DNA of 40,070 nt from Phycisphaerales bacterium UBA6054 (GCA_002429045.1 DIYM01000051.1:1-40070); one strand, 5' to 3'; numbered from the stretch's first letter, positions 26,329 to 35,158 are shown. Notes: generated by a model not told the origin, from the sequence alone. Made by a program: numbers and translations.

Positions 26329-27497
26329 CAGGAGGACCTCCCGGACGCGATGCGCTCGTAGAGCGTCTGGTAGCCATCGCGGATGCGGTCGGGCGAGAGG
26401 TTCTCGAAGACCCACCGGCGTCCGGATTCTTCGGCGGTCTGCCTGTCCGCCTCGGGGACCCCGAGCAGCGATCCGATCGCATCGGCGAACGCGCCCGGCG
26501 TGTTCTCGGCGATGGTCCCCGCCCCGCTCTGCCCGAGTTCGGGCCACGTGTCGGTGCCCTTGGTCGTCAGCACGCGCGTGCCCGAGGCGAGCGATTCGAA
26601 GTACACGAACCCGAAGTTCTCTTGGCTGGTGGGCAGCGCGAACAGGTCCGCGGCCCGCAGCAGCGCGACCTTCGTTCTGCCCGACACGAACCCGACAAAC
26701 CGGGTGCGGTCGGCGATGCCGCGGTCCTCGGCGAGCCGGCGCATCCGCTCGGGGTAGTCGCCCTCGCCCGTCCCGGCCACGACCAACTGGTGAGCCACCC
26801 CGCGCCCATGGAGCATCGCAGACGCCTCGATGAGCCGGTCGAGCCCTTTCTTGTAGTGGATCCGGCTGAGGAACAGCACGATCGGAACCCCGCGCTCGAT
26901 CTCGGGCAGCGCGTCGAACGCTTCCGATGCATCGGGCAGGTCGTGGTAGTCGGTCAGGTCGAGGGGCAGCGGCACCACCACGCCCCTGCCCCGGGGAATC
27001 CATTTGGAGGCCTGGTCGAGTTCGGCCTGCGCCGTGCAGTGGATCGCGGCCGCGTGATTGAGCAACGCGCGGTTGAAGGTCTTGAGAAACAGGACCTTCT
27101 TGAGTTTGCGTTGCGACATGCACCAGTCGTCGAGCATGCCGTGCACGCTGAGCACGTAGGGGGTGCGGCGCTGCTTGCACAGCGCGGCGACCTGGATGTT
27201 GGCGCCGCTCCACATCGAGTGGAGATGGACGGTGTCGGCGTCCGCGATCAGCGCGTCGATGGATGCGAGTTGCTGGGGCCCGAGCCGGTCCAGCCCGCGC
27301 CCGGGCCCGGTCAGGGTCGCCACGCGCACGCCGGGCGTCTCGCCCGCGACCCAGGCGTCGTGCACGGCGCTGTGATCGGTGGTGGCCAGGGTGATGGTGT
27401 TGTCGGGCGTGCTGGACGCGGCGCACAGGTCCAGCACGGCCTTGACCACCCCCCCGTCCTCCGCCCGCATCGTGCGTTTGAAGTGCAGGAGGTTCAC
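26328..27497 (-). CDS. Glycosyltransferase family 4 protein
   Basis: A 389-residue retaining GT-B glycosyltransferase. N-terminal domain with GGVVKAVLDL, VHLHSMWSG and LSVHGMLDDW; C-terminal domain starts near VLFLSRIHYKKGLDRLIEA and has PTSQENFGFVYFESLASG (EX7E-type donor site) and TKGTDTWPEL. Start is GTG, overlapping the upstream GT2 stop as GTGA. Nucleotide-sugar donor unknown. Confidence 0.88.
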   Translation of the reverse strand: MNLLHFKRTMRAEDGGVVKAVLDLCAASSTPDNTITLATTDHSAVHDAWVAGETPGVRVATLTGPGRGLDRLGPQQLASIDALIADADTVHLHSMWSGANIQVAALCKQRRTPYVLSVHGMLDDWCMSQRKLKKVLFLKTFNRALLNHAAAIHCTAQAELDQASKWIPRGRGVVVPLPLDLTDYHDLPDASEAFDALPEIERGVPIVLFLSRIHYKKGLDRLIEASAMLHGRGVAHQLVVAGTGEGDYPERMRRLAEDRGIADRTRFVGFVSGRTKVALLRAADLFALPTSQENFGFVYFESLASGTRVLTTKGTDTWPELGQSGAGTIAENTPGAFADAIGSLLGVPEADRQTAEESGRRWVFENLSPDRIRDGYQTLYERIASGRSS

Positions 27498-28426
27498 GGT
27501 GTCCCCTCACGCTCCTGGGCGGCTCCGGATGTGCTGCGTCGGGACGGCGCGGCGGCCGGCTCGCGCGAGACGCCGCGGTCTGCCTCGGCCAGTTCGGGGT
27601 GCCTGAGCTCGCGCACCTTGAGCACGATGAGGTACTCGTAAATCGCCTGCAGCGTGCAGTACGTCAGGCCGGCCCGTCCGTCCATGAAGCCGCGCCCGAT
27701 CACGTACATGTAAAAGAACTTGATGAACGGTCGGAACGGCATGCGGAACGAGATGTTCTTGAGTTCCAGCCTGCGTGTGTTGCGGTCGGTCGAGAAGGCG
27801 TTGCGGAACCGGACGGGGTTGGCCTCGAACGCGCGGAGATTCTCGGCGGCCTCGTAGCTCGAGTAGCGGTTGTGGCGTTCGAACCACTCGCGGAGCCCCT
27901 TGGAGAAGTTGTAATGGATGAAGTGGTTCTTGAGGTAACCGATCTTGCCGTCGACGATGGGCGTGGGGTTGGCGAGACGCTCGAAGCGGATGTGCTTGGG
28001 CTGGAAGAAGCGCATGATGTTGCCCGGGGGCATGGCGCGCTTGATCCATTTGCCGCGGAAGATGTTCCGCCGGCCGCAGTAGTAGGCGGCCGGGTCGGTG
28101 CTGGTGTCGCACGAGCCCTGCTCCCACTTGTTGGCGATCGCCTCGATCTCGGCTTTGAGCTCGGGCGTCATCCGCTCGTCGGCGTCCAGATAGAACACCC
28201 AGCGGTGCTTGAAATCGATGTTCTGCATCGCCCACGTCTGGTGCGGTCCGCGCCCGTCGAACGCACGCTCGAACCAGCGGCAGCCCCGCTCCTCGGCGAT
28301 GCGTCTGGTGCCGTCTGCGGAGAGCGAGTCGAGCACGACGATGTCGTCGAAGCCCTCGAGCGAGTCGAGCAGGCCCGGGAGGTTCTGCTCCTCGTTGAGC
28401 GTCTGGATGAGGATGGACACGCTCAC
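27494..28426 (-). CDS. Glycosyltransferase family 2 protein
   Basis: A 310-residue inverting GT-A glycosyltransferase similar to WaaE/KdtX-type proteins. Seen: SVSILIQTLNEEQNLPGLL at the start, VVLDSLSADGT, the metal-binding DADERMT, and a C-terminal part with basic and aromatic residues (FRPFIKFFYMYVIGRGF) that may associate with the membrane. The start is GTG in a GTGA overlap with the acetyltransferase stop. The last 30 residues are low complexity. Confidence 0.88.
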   Translation of the reverse strand: MSVSILIQTLNEEQNLPGLLDSLEGFDDIVVLDSLSADGTRRIAEERGCRWFERAFDGRGPHQTWAMQNIDFKHRWVFYLDADERMTPELKAEIEAIANKWEQGSCDTSTDPAAYYCGRRNIFRGKWIKRAMPPGNIMRFFQPKHIRFERLANPTPIVDGKIGYLKNHFIHYNFSKGLREWFERHNRYSSYEAAENLRAFEANPVRFRNAFSTDRNTRRLELKNISFRMPFRPFIKFFYMYVIGRGFMDGRAGLTYCTLQAIYEYLIVLKVRELRHPELAEADRGVSREPAAAPSRRSTSGAAQEREGTP

Positions 28427-29049
28427 GCGTCACCCCCTTCCGGGCCGGGCCCGCCGTCGCGGTAGGTCCGCTGGCCGACCTGCTTGGCGGGCGTGCCCAT
28501 GCAGACGGCTTTGGGCGGCAGATCGGAGAACACGCCGGACCGCGCACCGACGACAGTCTCGTCTCCGATCGTCACCCCCGGTCCGACGAAGACGTCGGCG
28601 GCGACCCAGACATCCGAGCCGATCGTGATCGGCATGGGGGTCAGCGGGCGGTGTCGGAGGGTGTGATCGTGGGTCGCGCCGCACAGGTAGGTGTACTGGC
28701 TGATCACGCTGCGCTCGCCGATCGTGACGCGATCGACGCAGTAGCAGTCCACGCCGTCGGCGATCGTCGCGCCGGCGTGCATGGTCAGGTTCCAGGGGCC
28801 CCAGACGCGTGCCCTCGGGTAGACGCGTGCCGTGGGGTGCAGGTCCGCACCGAACGCGCGGAGGAGCAGGTTGCGCCAGGAGTGCAGCGGCCGGGGGGAG
28901 CACCGGAACAGTGTTGCCTGGACGAGCCCCCACGCCGCCCGAGCGATGCGGTTGCGCACCCCGTGCGGGCTGGCGCGTCCGGGCGTTGTCGCAGGGGATG
29001 CAACACCCCGGGCATGTTCTGGTGATTGGTTGGCGGTGTGGGTCATCAT
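28423..29049 (-). CDS. Hexapeptide-repeat acetyltransferase, WcaF-like (1)
   Basis: A 208-residue left-handed beta-helix acyltransferase. After a 45-residue linker comes RNLLLRAFGADLHPTARV, then hexapeptide turns (MHAGATIADGVDC, VTIGERSVI), the His-containing CGATHDHT and PITIGSDVWVAADVF, and GPGVTIGDETVVGARS. This matches the colanic-acid WcaF/maltose O-acetyltransferase type and would O-acetylate a repeat-unit sugar. Overlaps both neighbours by four bases. A related, longer copy lies at 31246. Confidence 0.85.
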   Translation of the reverse strand: MMTHTANQSPEHARGVASPATTPGRASPHGVRNRIARAAWGLVQATLFRCSPRPLHSWRNLLLRAFGADLHPTARVYPRARVWGPWNLTMHAGATIADGVDCYCVDRVTIGERSVISQYTYLCGATHDHTLRHRPLTPMPITIGSDVWVAADVFVGPGVTIGDETVVGARSGVFSDLPPKAVCMGTPAKQVGQRTYRDGGPGPEGGDA

Positions 29050-30224
29050 GGGCGTCCCGCCTTGTGGTCTTCGACCGCCCGGGTCAGGAAGCGGACCGCG
29101 TGTTCGGCGGTCGCTTTCCAGGTCAGGCGCTCACCGAAGTCACGCCACGCGTCCAGGCAGAGCGTGCGGTACGCGTCCCTGTCATCCCAGAGTTGCTCGA
29201 TCCGATCGGCCCACCGCGAGGGGTCGGCGTCGATGTCGAACAGGTGCCCGTTGGTGCCCTCGCGTACGACGGTGGGCACGCCCCCGGTGCGTGTGGTCAT
29301 CACGGGCAGCCCGGCGGACGACGCCTCGTTGAACACGATCGGCGTGCAATCGGCACGCGTCGGCAGGATCATGAAGTGCGATTCGTCGAGCAGCGAGGCG
29401 ATGCGTGCCATCCCTTCGGGCGTGGACTTTTTGATGAAGCCGACCTCGTTGGCGAACGGCGGGATCGCCGTGCCCGGGTCCGGCGCGGCGCCGACCAGAT
29501 CGAGGCGGACCGGCAGCCCGCGTTTTTGCAGTTCTTCCCCGACGGCGATCGCGATGTCGCCGCCCTTGCGGTGCCACTGGACGCCCAGGAAGAGCAGGCG
29601 GAGCTCGTCTTGCGGGCGGGCGTCCACAACGCGTTCGATCTCTTCCTGGCTGCGCTGGTCGGGCACGTTGGCGCCCAGCCCGATGACCTCGAGCTTGTGT
29701 TCCGGGCAGCCGTAGATGTCGCGCGCGCTGTCCGCGGCCCACCGGCTCGAGAAGATCGCGCGGTAGCAACGCTCCAGCAGAGCCTTCTCGCCCGCGTGCC
29801 CGTCGCGGATCGAGCGGGGTGACACGTTGGTGAACGCGTCGTAGTAACCGATGAGGTTGGCCCAAGTGGCGTCGGTCCAGACGGCCATGGGTTTGTCGAG
29901 ATCGGCGTACGCGAGGGGCAATCCGCCCGGCCCGAGCACGATGTCGACATCGAGGCCCGCGATGATGCGTTCGACCTGGCGGGCGTAGTGACGCAGGAAG
30001 CCCTTGTCCCGCTGTGGATGGTCTTTGTAGCCGCGGACCTTGGAGTTCCACAGATACCGGAACGCGTTGAGCGGGTGGTAGAGTTTCTTGAGCGGTCCGA
30101 CCAGGGTGACCTCGGCGCCGGCTTCTTCGAGTGCGCGGTGCATGTGATAGCCGATCCCGGACCACTGGCTGATGTCCATCGGGTCGTAGTACGCGACGTA
30201 CGCGATGCGGAGGGGGCGGCTCAT
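29046..30224 (-). CDS. Glycosyltransferase family 4 protein
   Basis: A 392-residue GT-B glycosyltransferase. N-terminal domain: RIAYVAYYDPMD, SGIGYHMHRALEEAGAEV; acceptor region KPMAVWTDATWANLIGYY; C-terminal domain: LLFLGVQWHRKGGDIAI, and ILPTRADCTPIVFNEASSAG followed by PVMTTRTGGVP (EX7E-like donor site). ATG 30224 overlaps the pyruvyl transferase stop by four bases. Donor and linkage unknown. Confidence 0.88.
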   Translation of the reverse strand: MSRPLRIAYVAYYDPMDISQWSGIGYHMHRALEEAGAEVTLVGPLKKLYHPLNAFRYLWNSKVRGYKDHPQRDKGFLRHYARQVERIIAGLDVDIVLGPGGLPLAYADLDKPMAVWTDATWANLIGYYDAFTNVSPRSIRDGHAGEKALLERCYRAIFSSRWAADSARDIYGCPEHKLEVIGLGANVPDQRSQEEIERVVDARPQDELRLLFLGVQWHRKGGDIAIAVGEELQKRGLPVRLDLVGAAPDPGTAIPPFANEVGFIKKSTPEGMARIASLLDESHFMILPTRADCTPIVFNEASSAGLPVMTTRTGGVPTVVREGTNGHLFDIDADPSRWADRIEQLWDDRDAYRTLCLDAWRDFGERLTWKATAEHAVRFLTRAVEDHKAGRP

Positions 30225-31249
30225 GCGTTCGGTGCCTGGGCCGCGCTGTGGTGCCGGTACGCCTCGACGGGCCGGCAGGCCCGGTCGATGATGGTCAGGT
30301 TCGGGAAGCCCGTCAGGCTCTGCTCGTACACGCCGATGATCTTGTGCTGGGTCCCCCGGACGAGGAAAGACGGCTTGCCGAGCATCGCGCCGAGGATGCC
30401 CACGTGCATCCGCGTGGCGACGACCACGCCCGAATCGGCGATGAGCCTGGCGTACCCGTCGAAGTTGGTGTAGCGACGCCGGGCGATGTCGGCGACGAGG
30501 TCCGGCAGGCGGTTCTTGTCCGGGAAGTGATCCTGGATCAGCGAGGACGCGGCCTTGCCGAAGTCGCTCAGCGGGCGCCTGCGCGCACGCATCCGGGTGA
30601 TCGAGTTGACGATCGGTTGCGTCACCGATTCCGGCGTGGAGCGGTAGATGAAGCTGACGAACGGGTGGTTGGTCTTGGGCGGTGTATCGGCGCCCACGGT
30701 CGAGCGCTCGTGGTCCATCCGCTCGACGATCAGGTTGTGGCGTTCCGCCGAGCGTTCCTTGAGCCCGCGGATCCAGTCCGAATCCCGCAGCCATAGCGCG
30801 AGGTCGTCGTCGAGCCCGAAGCGCACCTCGGCGGGGAACCGCTTGGGCATGATGTGATCGAGGCTGTACCGCTCCCGGCACATCAGGGTCGCCGGTGCGC
30901 TCCGCCCGGCGAACGCGGCTTCGAAGGAGCCGTCGTTGAACAGGTACGTGCTCGGCAGGATGACCAAGGGCTTGTCGGGGAACCGCTGGGAGTACGTCTT
31001 GACCTGCTCGGTCGCCATCGGCCAGAAATCGCTCTTGAAGCTGCCGTTGATCAGGATCGCGTCGGCGTCCGCGGGCGACCCCACGCGGTCGAGACCGAGG
31101 TCCCGGAGGGCCAGGATCGCGCCGTGCATGATCAGGTCGTCGCCGTTGTTGCCCGCGACGGGATCGAAGAACACGGGTCGGCCCGCGTAGGGGGCCAGCA
31201 CGGTGCGCATGCTCTCGACGCCTTCCGGCACCGGTTCGGTGTGGGTCAT
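30221..31249 (-). CDS. Polysaccharide pyruvyl transferase family protein
   Basis: A 342-residue PS_pyruv_trans-type protein. Seen: VFFDPVAGNNGDDLIMHG (about 27-43) at the N-terminus, ILINGSFKSDF, VILPSTYLF, and in the C-terminal third SGVVVATRMHVGILGAML followed by KPSFLVRGTQHK. Family members transfer pyruvate from phosphoenolpyruvate to form ketals on polysaccharide sugars (e.g. CsaB, WcaK), which add negative charge. Overlaps both neighbours by four bases. Confidence 0.85.
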   Translation of the reverse strand: MTHTEPVPEGVESMRTVLAPYAGRPVFFDPVAGNNGDDLIMHGAILALRDLGLDRVGSPADADAILINGSFKSDFWPMATEQVKTYSQRFPDKPLVILPSTYLFNDGSFEAAFAGRSAPATLMCRERYSLDHIMPKRFPAEVRFGLDDDLALWLRDSDWIRGLKERSAERHNLIVERMDHERSTVGADTPPKTNHPFVSFIYRSTPESVTQPIVNSITRMRARRRPLSDFGKAASSLIQDHFPDKNRLPDLVADIARRRYTNFDGYARLIADSGVVVATRMHVGILGAMLGKPSFLVRGTQHKIIGVYEQSLTGFPNLTIIDRACRPVEAYRHHSAAQAPNA

Positions 31250-32001
31250 GGGGCGTCCTCCGGTGGGTCGATGCGTTCGCCGGTCGACGCGTCGACCAGC
31301 GGGCGATGACGGACGGGTCTGGCGGGGCTTCCGACGCACACGGTCCACCCGGGGAGATCCTTGACCACATTGGAGCGGGCCCCGACCACGACGCCGTCGG
31401 CGATGGTCACCCCCGGGGCGACGTAGACGTCCGTCGCGATCCAGCAGCGCTCCCCGATGCTGATGGGGACACGCCGGAGCGGGAAATCGGTGTCGGTGAA
31501 GTCGTGCGTGCCGGCGCAGATGTGGGCGTGCTGGCTGACCACGGTGTGCGCGCCGACCGTGATCCTCCCGAGGCTGTAGAGCCGGGCAGCGTCGCCGATC
31601 TGGCAGCGGTCGCCCAGTTCGATGTTCCAGGGGACCTCGACGCGGACGGTTCGGCGGAGGACCTCGGGGCAGCCGTGGACCGTGGCGCCGAACAGCCGCA
31701 GGAGCGATGCCCGGAACCGGTCGGCGCGCTTGGGAGAGAACCGGAAGAGCGTGCTCTCGACCAGAACCCAGAGGGCCCGGCCCGCCTTCTCTTTCCTGGA
31801 AAACCACCCGCAGACCGTGCCCTCGGGGAACTGCCCGAGTTCTCGGACTTTGTACGGCACACGCCCCGGCGTGGTCTGATCGGCGCTCGGTGCCGCTTGG
31901 GGGATGGCGTCGGTGGTGGCGTGCATGCGGTCGTGGGTTCGGTCTTGGGTGTCGGTGTTCGATCGGGCGATCGCGGGTAGACAGTAGTCCGCCGCGAGCA
32001 T
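31246..32001 (-). CDS. Hexapeptide-repeat acetyltransferase, WcaF-like (2)
   Basis: A 251-residue left-handed beta-helix acyltransferase, first gene of the minus-strand EPS block. After about 60 variable residues: STLFRFSPKRADRFRASLL, LRLFGATVHGCPEV, then IELGDRCQIGDAARLY, CAGTHDFTDTDFP (catalytic His region), VPISIGERCWIATDVYV and GPGVTIADGVVVGARSN-like turns (APGVTIADG). ATG 32001 gives the full frame with GC-rich codon use throughout; ATG 31926 is an alternative that removes 25 residues. The promoter should lie in the 222-base gap shared with the divergent GT4 gene. Confidence 0.8.
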   Translation of the reverse strand: MLAADYCLPAIARSNTDTQDRTHDRMHATTDAIPQAAPSADQTTPGRVPYKVRELGQFPEGTVCGWFSRKEKAGRALWVLVESTLFRFSPKRADRFRASLLRLFGATVHGCPEVLRRTVRVEVPWNIELGDRCQIGDAARLYSLGRITVGAHTVVSQHAHICAGTHDFTDTDFPLRRVPISIGERCWIATDVYVAPGVTIADGVVVGARSNVVKDLPGWTVCVGSPARPVRHRPLVDASTGERIDPPEDAP

Positions 32002-32153
32002 CGCCCGGTCTCGCGCGGTGGCGCGAAGTTGCGCCCTGTAGAGCTATCGGCTCGCCCGGAGGGCGAATCCGGCCGATCAGATGAATCGGCAGGGGACTCG
32101 GACGGGGGGGTGTGGATTGTCCCGCCCGGAAGCCGTACCTTCCCAGCCCGCCC

Positions 32154-32172
32154 CCGGTTCGTCGAGAACCGG
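32154..32172 (+). other. Hairpin in the leader of the plus-strand EPS block
   Basis: CCGGTTC (32154-32160), loop GTCGA, GAACCGG (32166-32172): a perfect 7-bp stem about 50 bases before the GT4 start. Another small repeat, TCGCCC-GGA-GGGCGA, is at 32052-32066. No T-run; possible leader structure only. Confidence 0.3.
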
Positions 32173-32223
32173 TGGCGGATCACGCTCGAACCGCTCCCCT
32201 TCCCGACGCAGGAGACGCCGCAC

Positions 32224-33507
32224 GTGGCCAAGCCCAGGGTCGTTCTCGTCAACCAGTACTGCTACCCCGATGTCGCGTCGACCGGGCACCTGATCCACAC
32301 GCTCGCTCTGGAACTCGCCCGCGACCACGGTTTCGAGGTCGAGGTGCTGACCACGCAGCCCTCGTACGGCGACAAGGAGACCTGGGTGAACCTGCCCGGG
32401 GTGGTCCGAGAAGAAGGCGTGACGTTCCGTCGGGTCTGGGTGCCCCGGGTCAGCAAGAACATCCTCGCGGGCCGGGCGATCAAGGACCTCACGTTCTTGG
32501 TGCAGTTGCAGCTCCGTGCGCTGCTGGGCAAGAACAGGGGCACGGTGTTCGTGTACACGACCGCCCCTCCGTACGGGGCGTTTGTCGGCGCGGTCTGCCG
32601 CCTGCTGCGCCGTCAGACCTACTGCACGCTGCTCTACGATTCCTACCCTCATCTGGGTGTGTGGGTCGGCACGTTTAGGAAAGGCGGCGTGATCGAGCGG
32701 GTGTGGCATTGGGTCAACCGGCGGATGTACAAGGGCGCGTCGCGGGCGATCGTTTTGTGCAAGGCGGCCGCCAGGCTGCTGACCGACAACTACCCGATCG
32801 ACCCGTCGATCATCCGCCAGATCCCCAACTGGGCGGACGGGGACAAGCTCTACCCGGTCTCCAAAGCGGATACCGATTTCGCGAAGGCGAACGACCTCGT
32901 CGAACCGTTCACGCTGCTCTACTCGGGCAACATGGGCCTGTACTACGAGTTCGAGACGGTGCTCAAGGCGGCCGAGCTGTTGAAGGACGAGCCATTCAGG
33001 CTCGTGCTCGTCGGCGGCGGGGGCAAGAAGCCGTGGTGCGAGGAGCAGGTCGAGCAGCGCGGGCTGACCAACACGGTCGTGCTCCCCTACCAGCCTTTCG
33101 AAACGCTCAACGACTCGCTGAACGCGTGCGACGCGTCGCTGGTGACGATCTCCGAGGGGATCGAGGGGATCAGCTTCCCCAGCAAGCTGTACACGTCCTT
33201 GGCGGTGGGCAAGGCGATCGTGGCGGTGTCCGAAGAGCGGTCCGAGTTGCGAGACATCGTGGCCGACGGCGATTGTGGCGTCTGGGCGGCGCTGGGCGAC
33301 GCGGAAGGGCTTGCCGGGCACCTGAGGACGATGATGCGGGACACCGCGGCGACCGAACGGATGGGCGAGAACGCCCGTACCCTGTTCGAGCAGCGCTACA
33401 CCCGCCAGGTGTGCGCGGCCCAGTACGCGGGGGTGATCCGCGAAGCCGGACAGGCGACCGGGGCGTACAAGGACGCCGATCCGGCGCCGGCGGAGGTGGC
33501 ACCGTGA
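32224..33507 (+). CDS. Glycosyltransferase family 4 protein, WbuB-like
   Basis: A 427-residue GT-B glycosyltransferase. N-terminal: VVLVNQYCYPDVASTGHL, LTTQPSYGDKETW; middle: TAPPYGAFVGAVCRLL, LYDSYPHLGVW; C-terminal: LLYSGNMGLYYEFETVL, LVGGGGKKPWCEEQ, and ISEGIEGISFPSKLYTSLA with the donor-binding region. The YYPD...TG start and PSKLYTSLAVGKAI end are typical of WbuB-like transferases. GTG 32224 is chosen because AGGAGA (32210-32215) is eight bases upstream. First gene of a three-gene overlapping block. Confidence 0.88.
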   Translation: MAKPRVVLVNQYCYPDVASTGHLIHTLALELARDHGFEVEVLTTQPSYGDKETWVNLPGVVREEGVTFRRVWVPRVSKNILAGRAIKDLTFLVQLQLRALLGKNRGTVFVYTTAPPYGAFVGAVCRLLRRQTYCTLLYDSYPHLGVWVGTFRKGGVIERVWHWVNRRMYKGASRAIVLCKAAARLLTDNYPIDPSIIRQIPNWADGDKLYPVSKADTDFAKANDLVEPFTLLYSGNMGLYYEFETVLKAAELLKDEPFRLVLVGGGGKKPWCEEQVEQRGLTNTVVLPYQPFETLNDSLNACDASLVTISEGIEGISFPSKLYTSLAVGKAIVAVSEERSELRDIVADGDCGVWAALGDAEGLAGHLRTMMRDTAATERMGENARTLFEQRYTRQVCAAQYAGVIREAGQATGAYKDADPAPAEVAP

Positions 33508-34280
33508 GCGCGATCGAGGGACGCAAACTCAGGCTGCTGTTCGTCACCGAGGACGACCCGCTGTACGTGATCCGCTTCTTCGAGGTGTTCTTCGACGAAT
33601 ACCCGAAGGACAAGATCGAGATCGTCGGCGTGTCGGTGCAGGACGCGTTCCACGAGCCGATCTGGAAGACCGCCAGGCGGATGTTCCGGTTCTACGGACC
33701 GGTGGATTTCGTGCGGTTGTGCTTCGGGTACGTGGGCGTGAAGCTGCGGGGCGATTCGATCGCGAAACTGGCCGAGCGGAAGGGGCTGCCGGTCGTGCCG
33801 TGCGGGTCGGTCAACGACCCCGCGTACATCGAGACGGCGAGGGGGCTCGAGCCGGACGTGATCGCGTCGGTCGCGGCGCCGGAGATCTTCAAGAAAGACA
33901 TCATCGGGGTCCCGGCGCTGAGCACGATCAACATCCACTCGGGGCGTCTGCCCGTGTACCGGGGCATGATGCCGAACTTCTGGCAGCTCTTGCACGGCGA
34001 GGAGCACGCCGAGATCACCGTCCACGAGATGGTCGAGAAGCTCGACGCGGGCGGGGTCCTGGGCACGCTCAAATGGCCGCTGGAGAGCAACGATTCGTTG
34101 GACCGCGTCATCACCGGCACCAAGCAGGACGGGGCCCGGTTGATGATCGGCGTGCTGCTGAAGATGAAGAGCGGCGAGGCGGAAGCGACGCCGCTCGATA
34201 TGAGCGAGAAGAAGTACTTCTCGTTCCCGCAGCCCAAGGATGTCAAGCGGTTCCGCAGGCGCGGGCATCGGATGCTGTGA
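33504..34280 (+). CDS. Formyltransferase-like protein (possible sugar N-formyltransferase)
   Basis: A 258-residue protein with a Fmt/ArnA-like formyltransferase N-domain. Seen: INIHSGRLPVYRGMMPNFW with Asn143 and His145, and EKLDAGGVLG with Asp181, the Asn-His-Asp catalytic set, plus the LPxYRG loop of folate-dependent formyltransferases. No tRNA-binding C-domain of methionyl-tRNA formyltransferase. In an EPS locus it would formylate an amino-sugar nucleotide, but no sugar aminotransferase is in the window. GTG start overlaps the GT4 stop (GTGA); the stop shares a base with the next ATG. Confidence 0.78.
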   Translation: MSAIEGRKLRLLFVTEDDPLYVIRFFEVFFDEYPKDKIEIVGVSVQDAFHEPIWKTARRMFRFYGPVDFVRLCFGYVGVKLRGDSIAKLAERKGLPVVPCGSVNDPAYIETARGLEPDVIASVAAPEIFKKDIIGVPALSTINIHSGRLPVYRGMMPNFWQLLHGEEHAEITVHEMVEKLDAGGVLGTLKWPLESNDSLDRVITGTKQDGARLMIGVLLKMKSGEAEATPLDMSEKKYFSFPQPKDVKRFRRRGHRML

Positions 34281-35158
34281 TGGGCGCCAGATTCCAGACA
34301 ACCCGCGCGGCCATGTCGATCGATGTCGAGGATTGGTTCCAGGTCGAGAACCTCAAGAGCGTCGTGGCCCGCGACACCTGGGACGAGCGGGAGCTGCGGG
34401 TCGAGCGCAACACCGACCGGATGCTCGAACTCATGGACACGCACGGCGTGCGCTGCACGTGCTTCATACTCGGGTGGGTCGCCGAGAAGTGCCCGGCGTT
34501 GATCAGGCGGATCTCCGATGCCGGTCACGAGATCGCGTCGCACGGCTACGGGCACGACCTGATCTACAACCTCAGCCACGACGAGTTCCGCGAGGACATG
34601 AGACGAGGCGTCGGGATCGTCGAGGACCTGACCGGGGCCAAGATCAGCGGCTACCGCGCGCCTTCGTTTTCGATCACCGACTGGGCGATCGACATCCTCC
34701 AGGAACTCGGGCTGACCTACGACAGCTCCGCGTTCCCGACCGTCGCGCACGACCGGTACGGCAAGCTCAAGGGCATGGACTCGGGCAAACCCATCGTCGA
34801 GATCCGCGACGGGTTCCACGAGGTGTGCGTGTCCGTGCTCAGGATCGGCAGGAAGGGCGTGCCCTGGGCGGGCGGGGGATACTTCCGCCTGTTCCCCTAC
34901 CCGCTCTTCAAGCACGGCGTGAAGCGGATCCTCTCTTCGGGCACCCCGTACGTGTTCTACATCCACCCGTGGGAGATCGACCCCGGGCAGCCGAAGGTGG
35001 ATGGGCTCAAGCGCAGCCACCGCTTCCGGCACTACAACAACCTGCACAGGTGCGACGCGCGATTCGACGATCTCTTGGGCTCGTTCGCGTGGCGTCCGGT
35101 CGGCGAAGTTCTGGCAGACGAGATCGACGCACGAGCGGTCGCCCCATCCCGAGCGTGA
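34280..35158 (+). CDS. Polysaccharide deacetylase, PEP-CTERM-locus (XrtA-system) type
   Basis: A 292-residue NodB-fold deacetylase. Catalytic region: SIDVEDWF (Asp15, Asp18), GHEIASHGYGHD with the metal His residues, and SGYRAPSFSITDW. The C-terminal part has FHEVCVSV, AGGGYFRLFPYP, YIHPWEIDPGQP and RFRHYNNL, the hallmarks of the deacetylase subfamily found beside exosortases in EPS/PEP-CTERM loci. It would remove N-acetyl groups from the polymer or its precursors. ATG 34280 overlaps the previous stop by one base; a start at MSIDVEDW is possible. Confidence 0.88.
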   Translation: MGARFQTTRAAMSIDVEDWFQVENLKSVVARDTWDERELRVERNTDRMLELMDTHGVRCTCFILGWVAEKCPALIRRISDAGHEIASHGYGHDLIYNLSHDEFREDMRRGVGIVEDLTGAKISGYRAPSFSITDWAIDILQELGLTYDSSAFPTVAHDRYGKLKGMDSGKPIVEIRDGFHEVCVSVLRIGRKGVPWAGGGYFRLFPYPLFKHGVKRILSSGTPYVFYIHPWEIDPGQPKVDGLKRSHRFRHYNNLHRCDARFDDLLGSFAWRPVGEVLADEIDARAVAPSRA

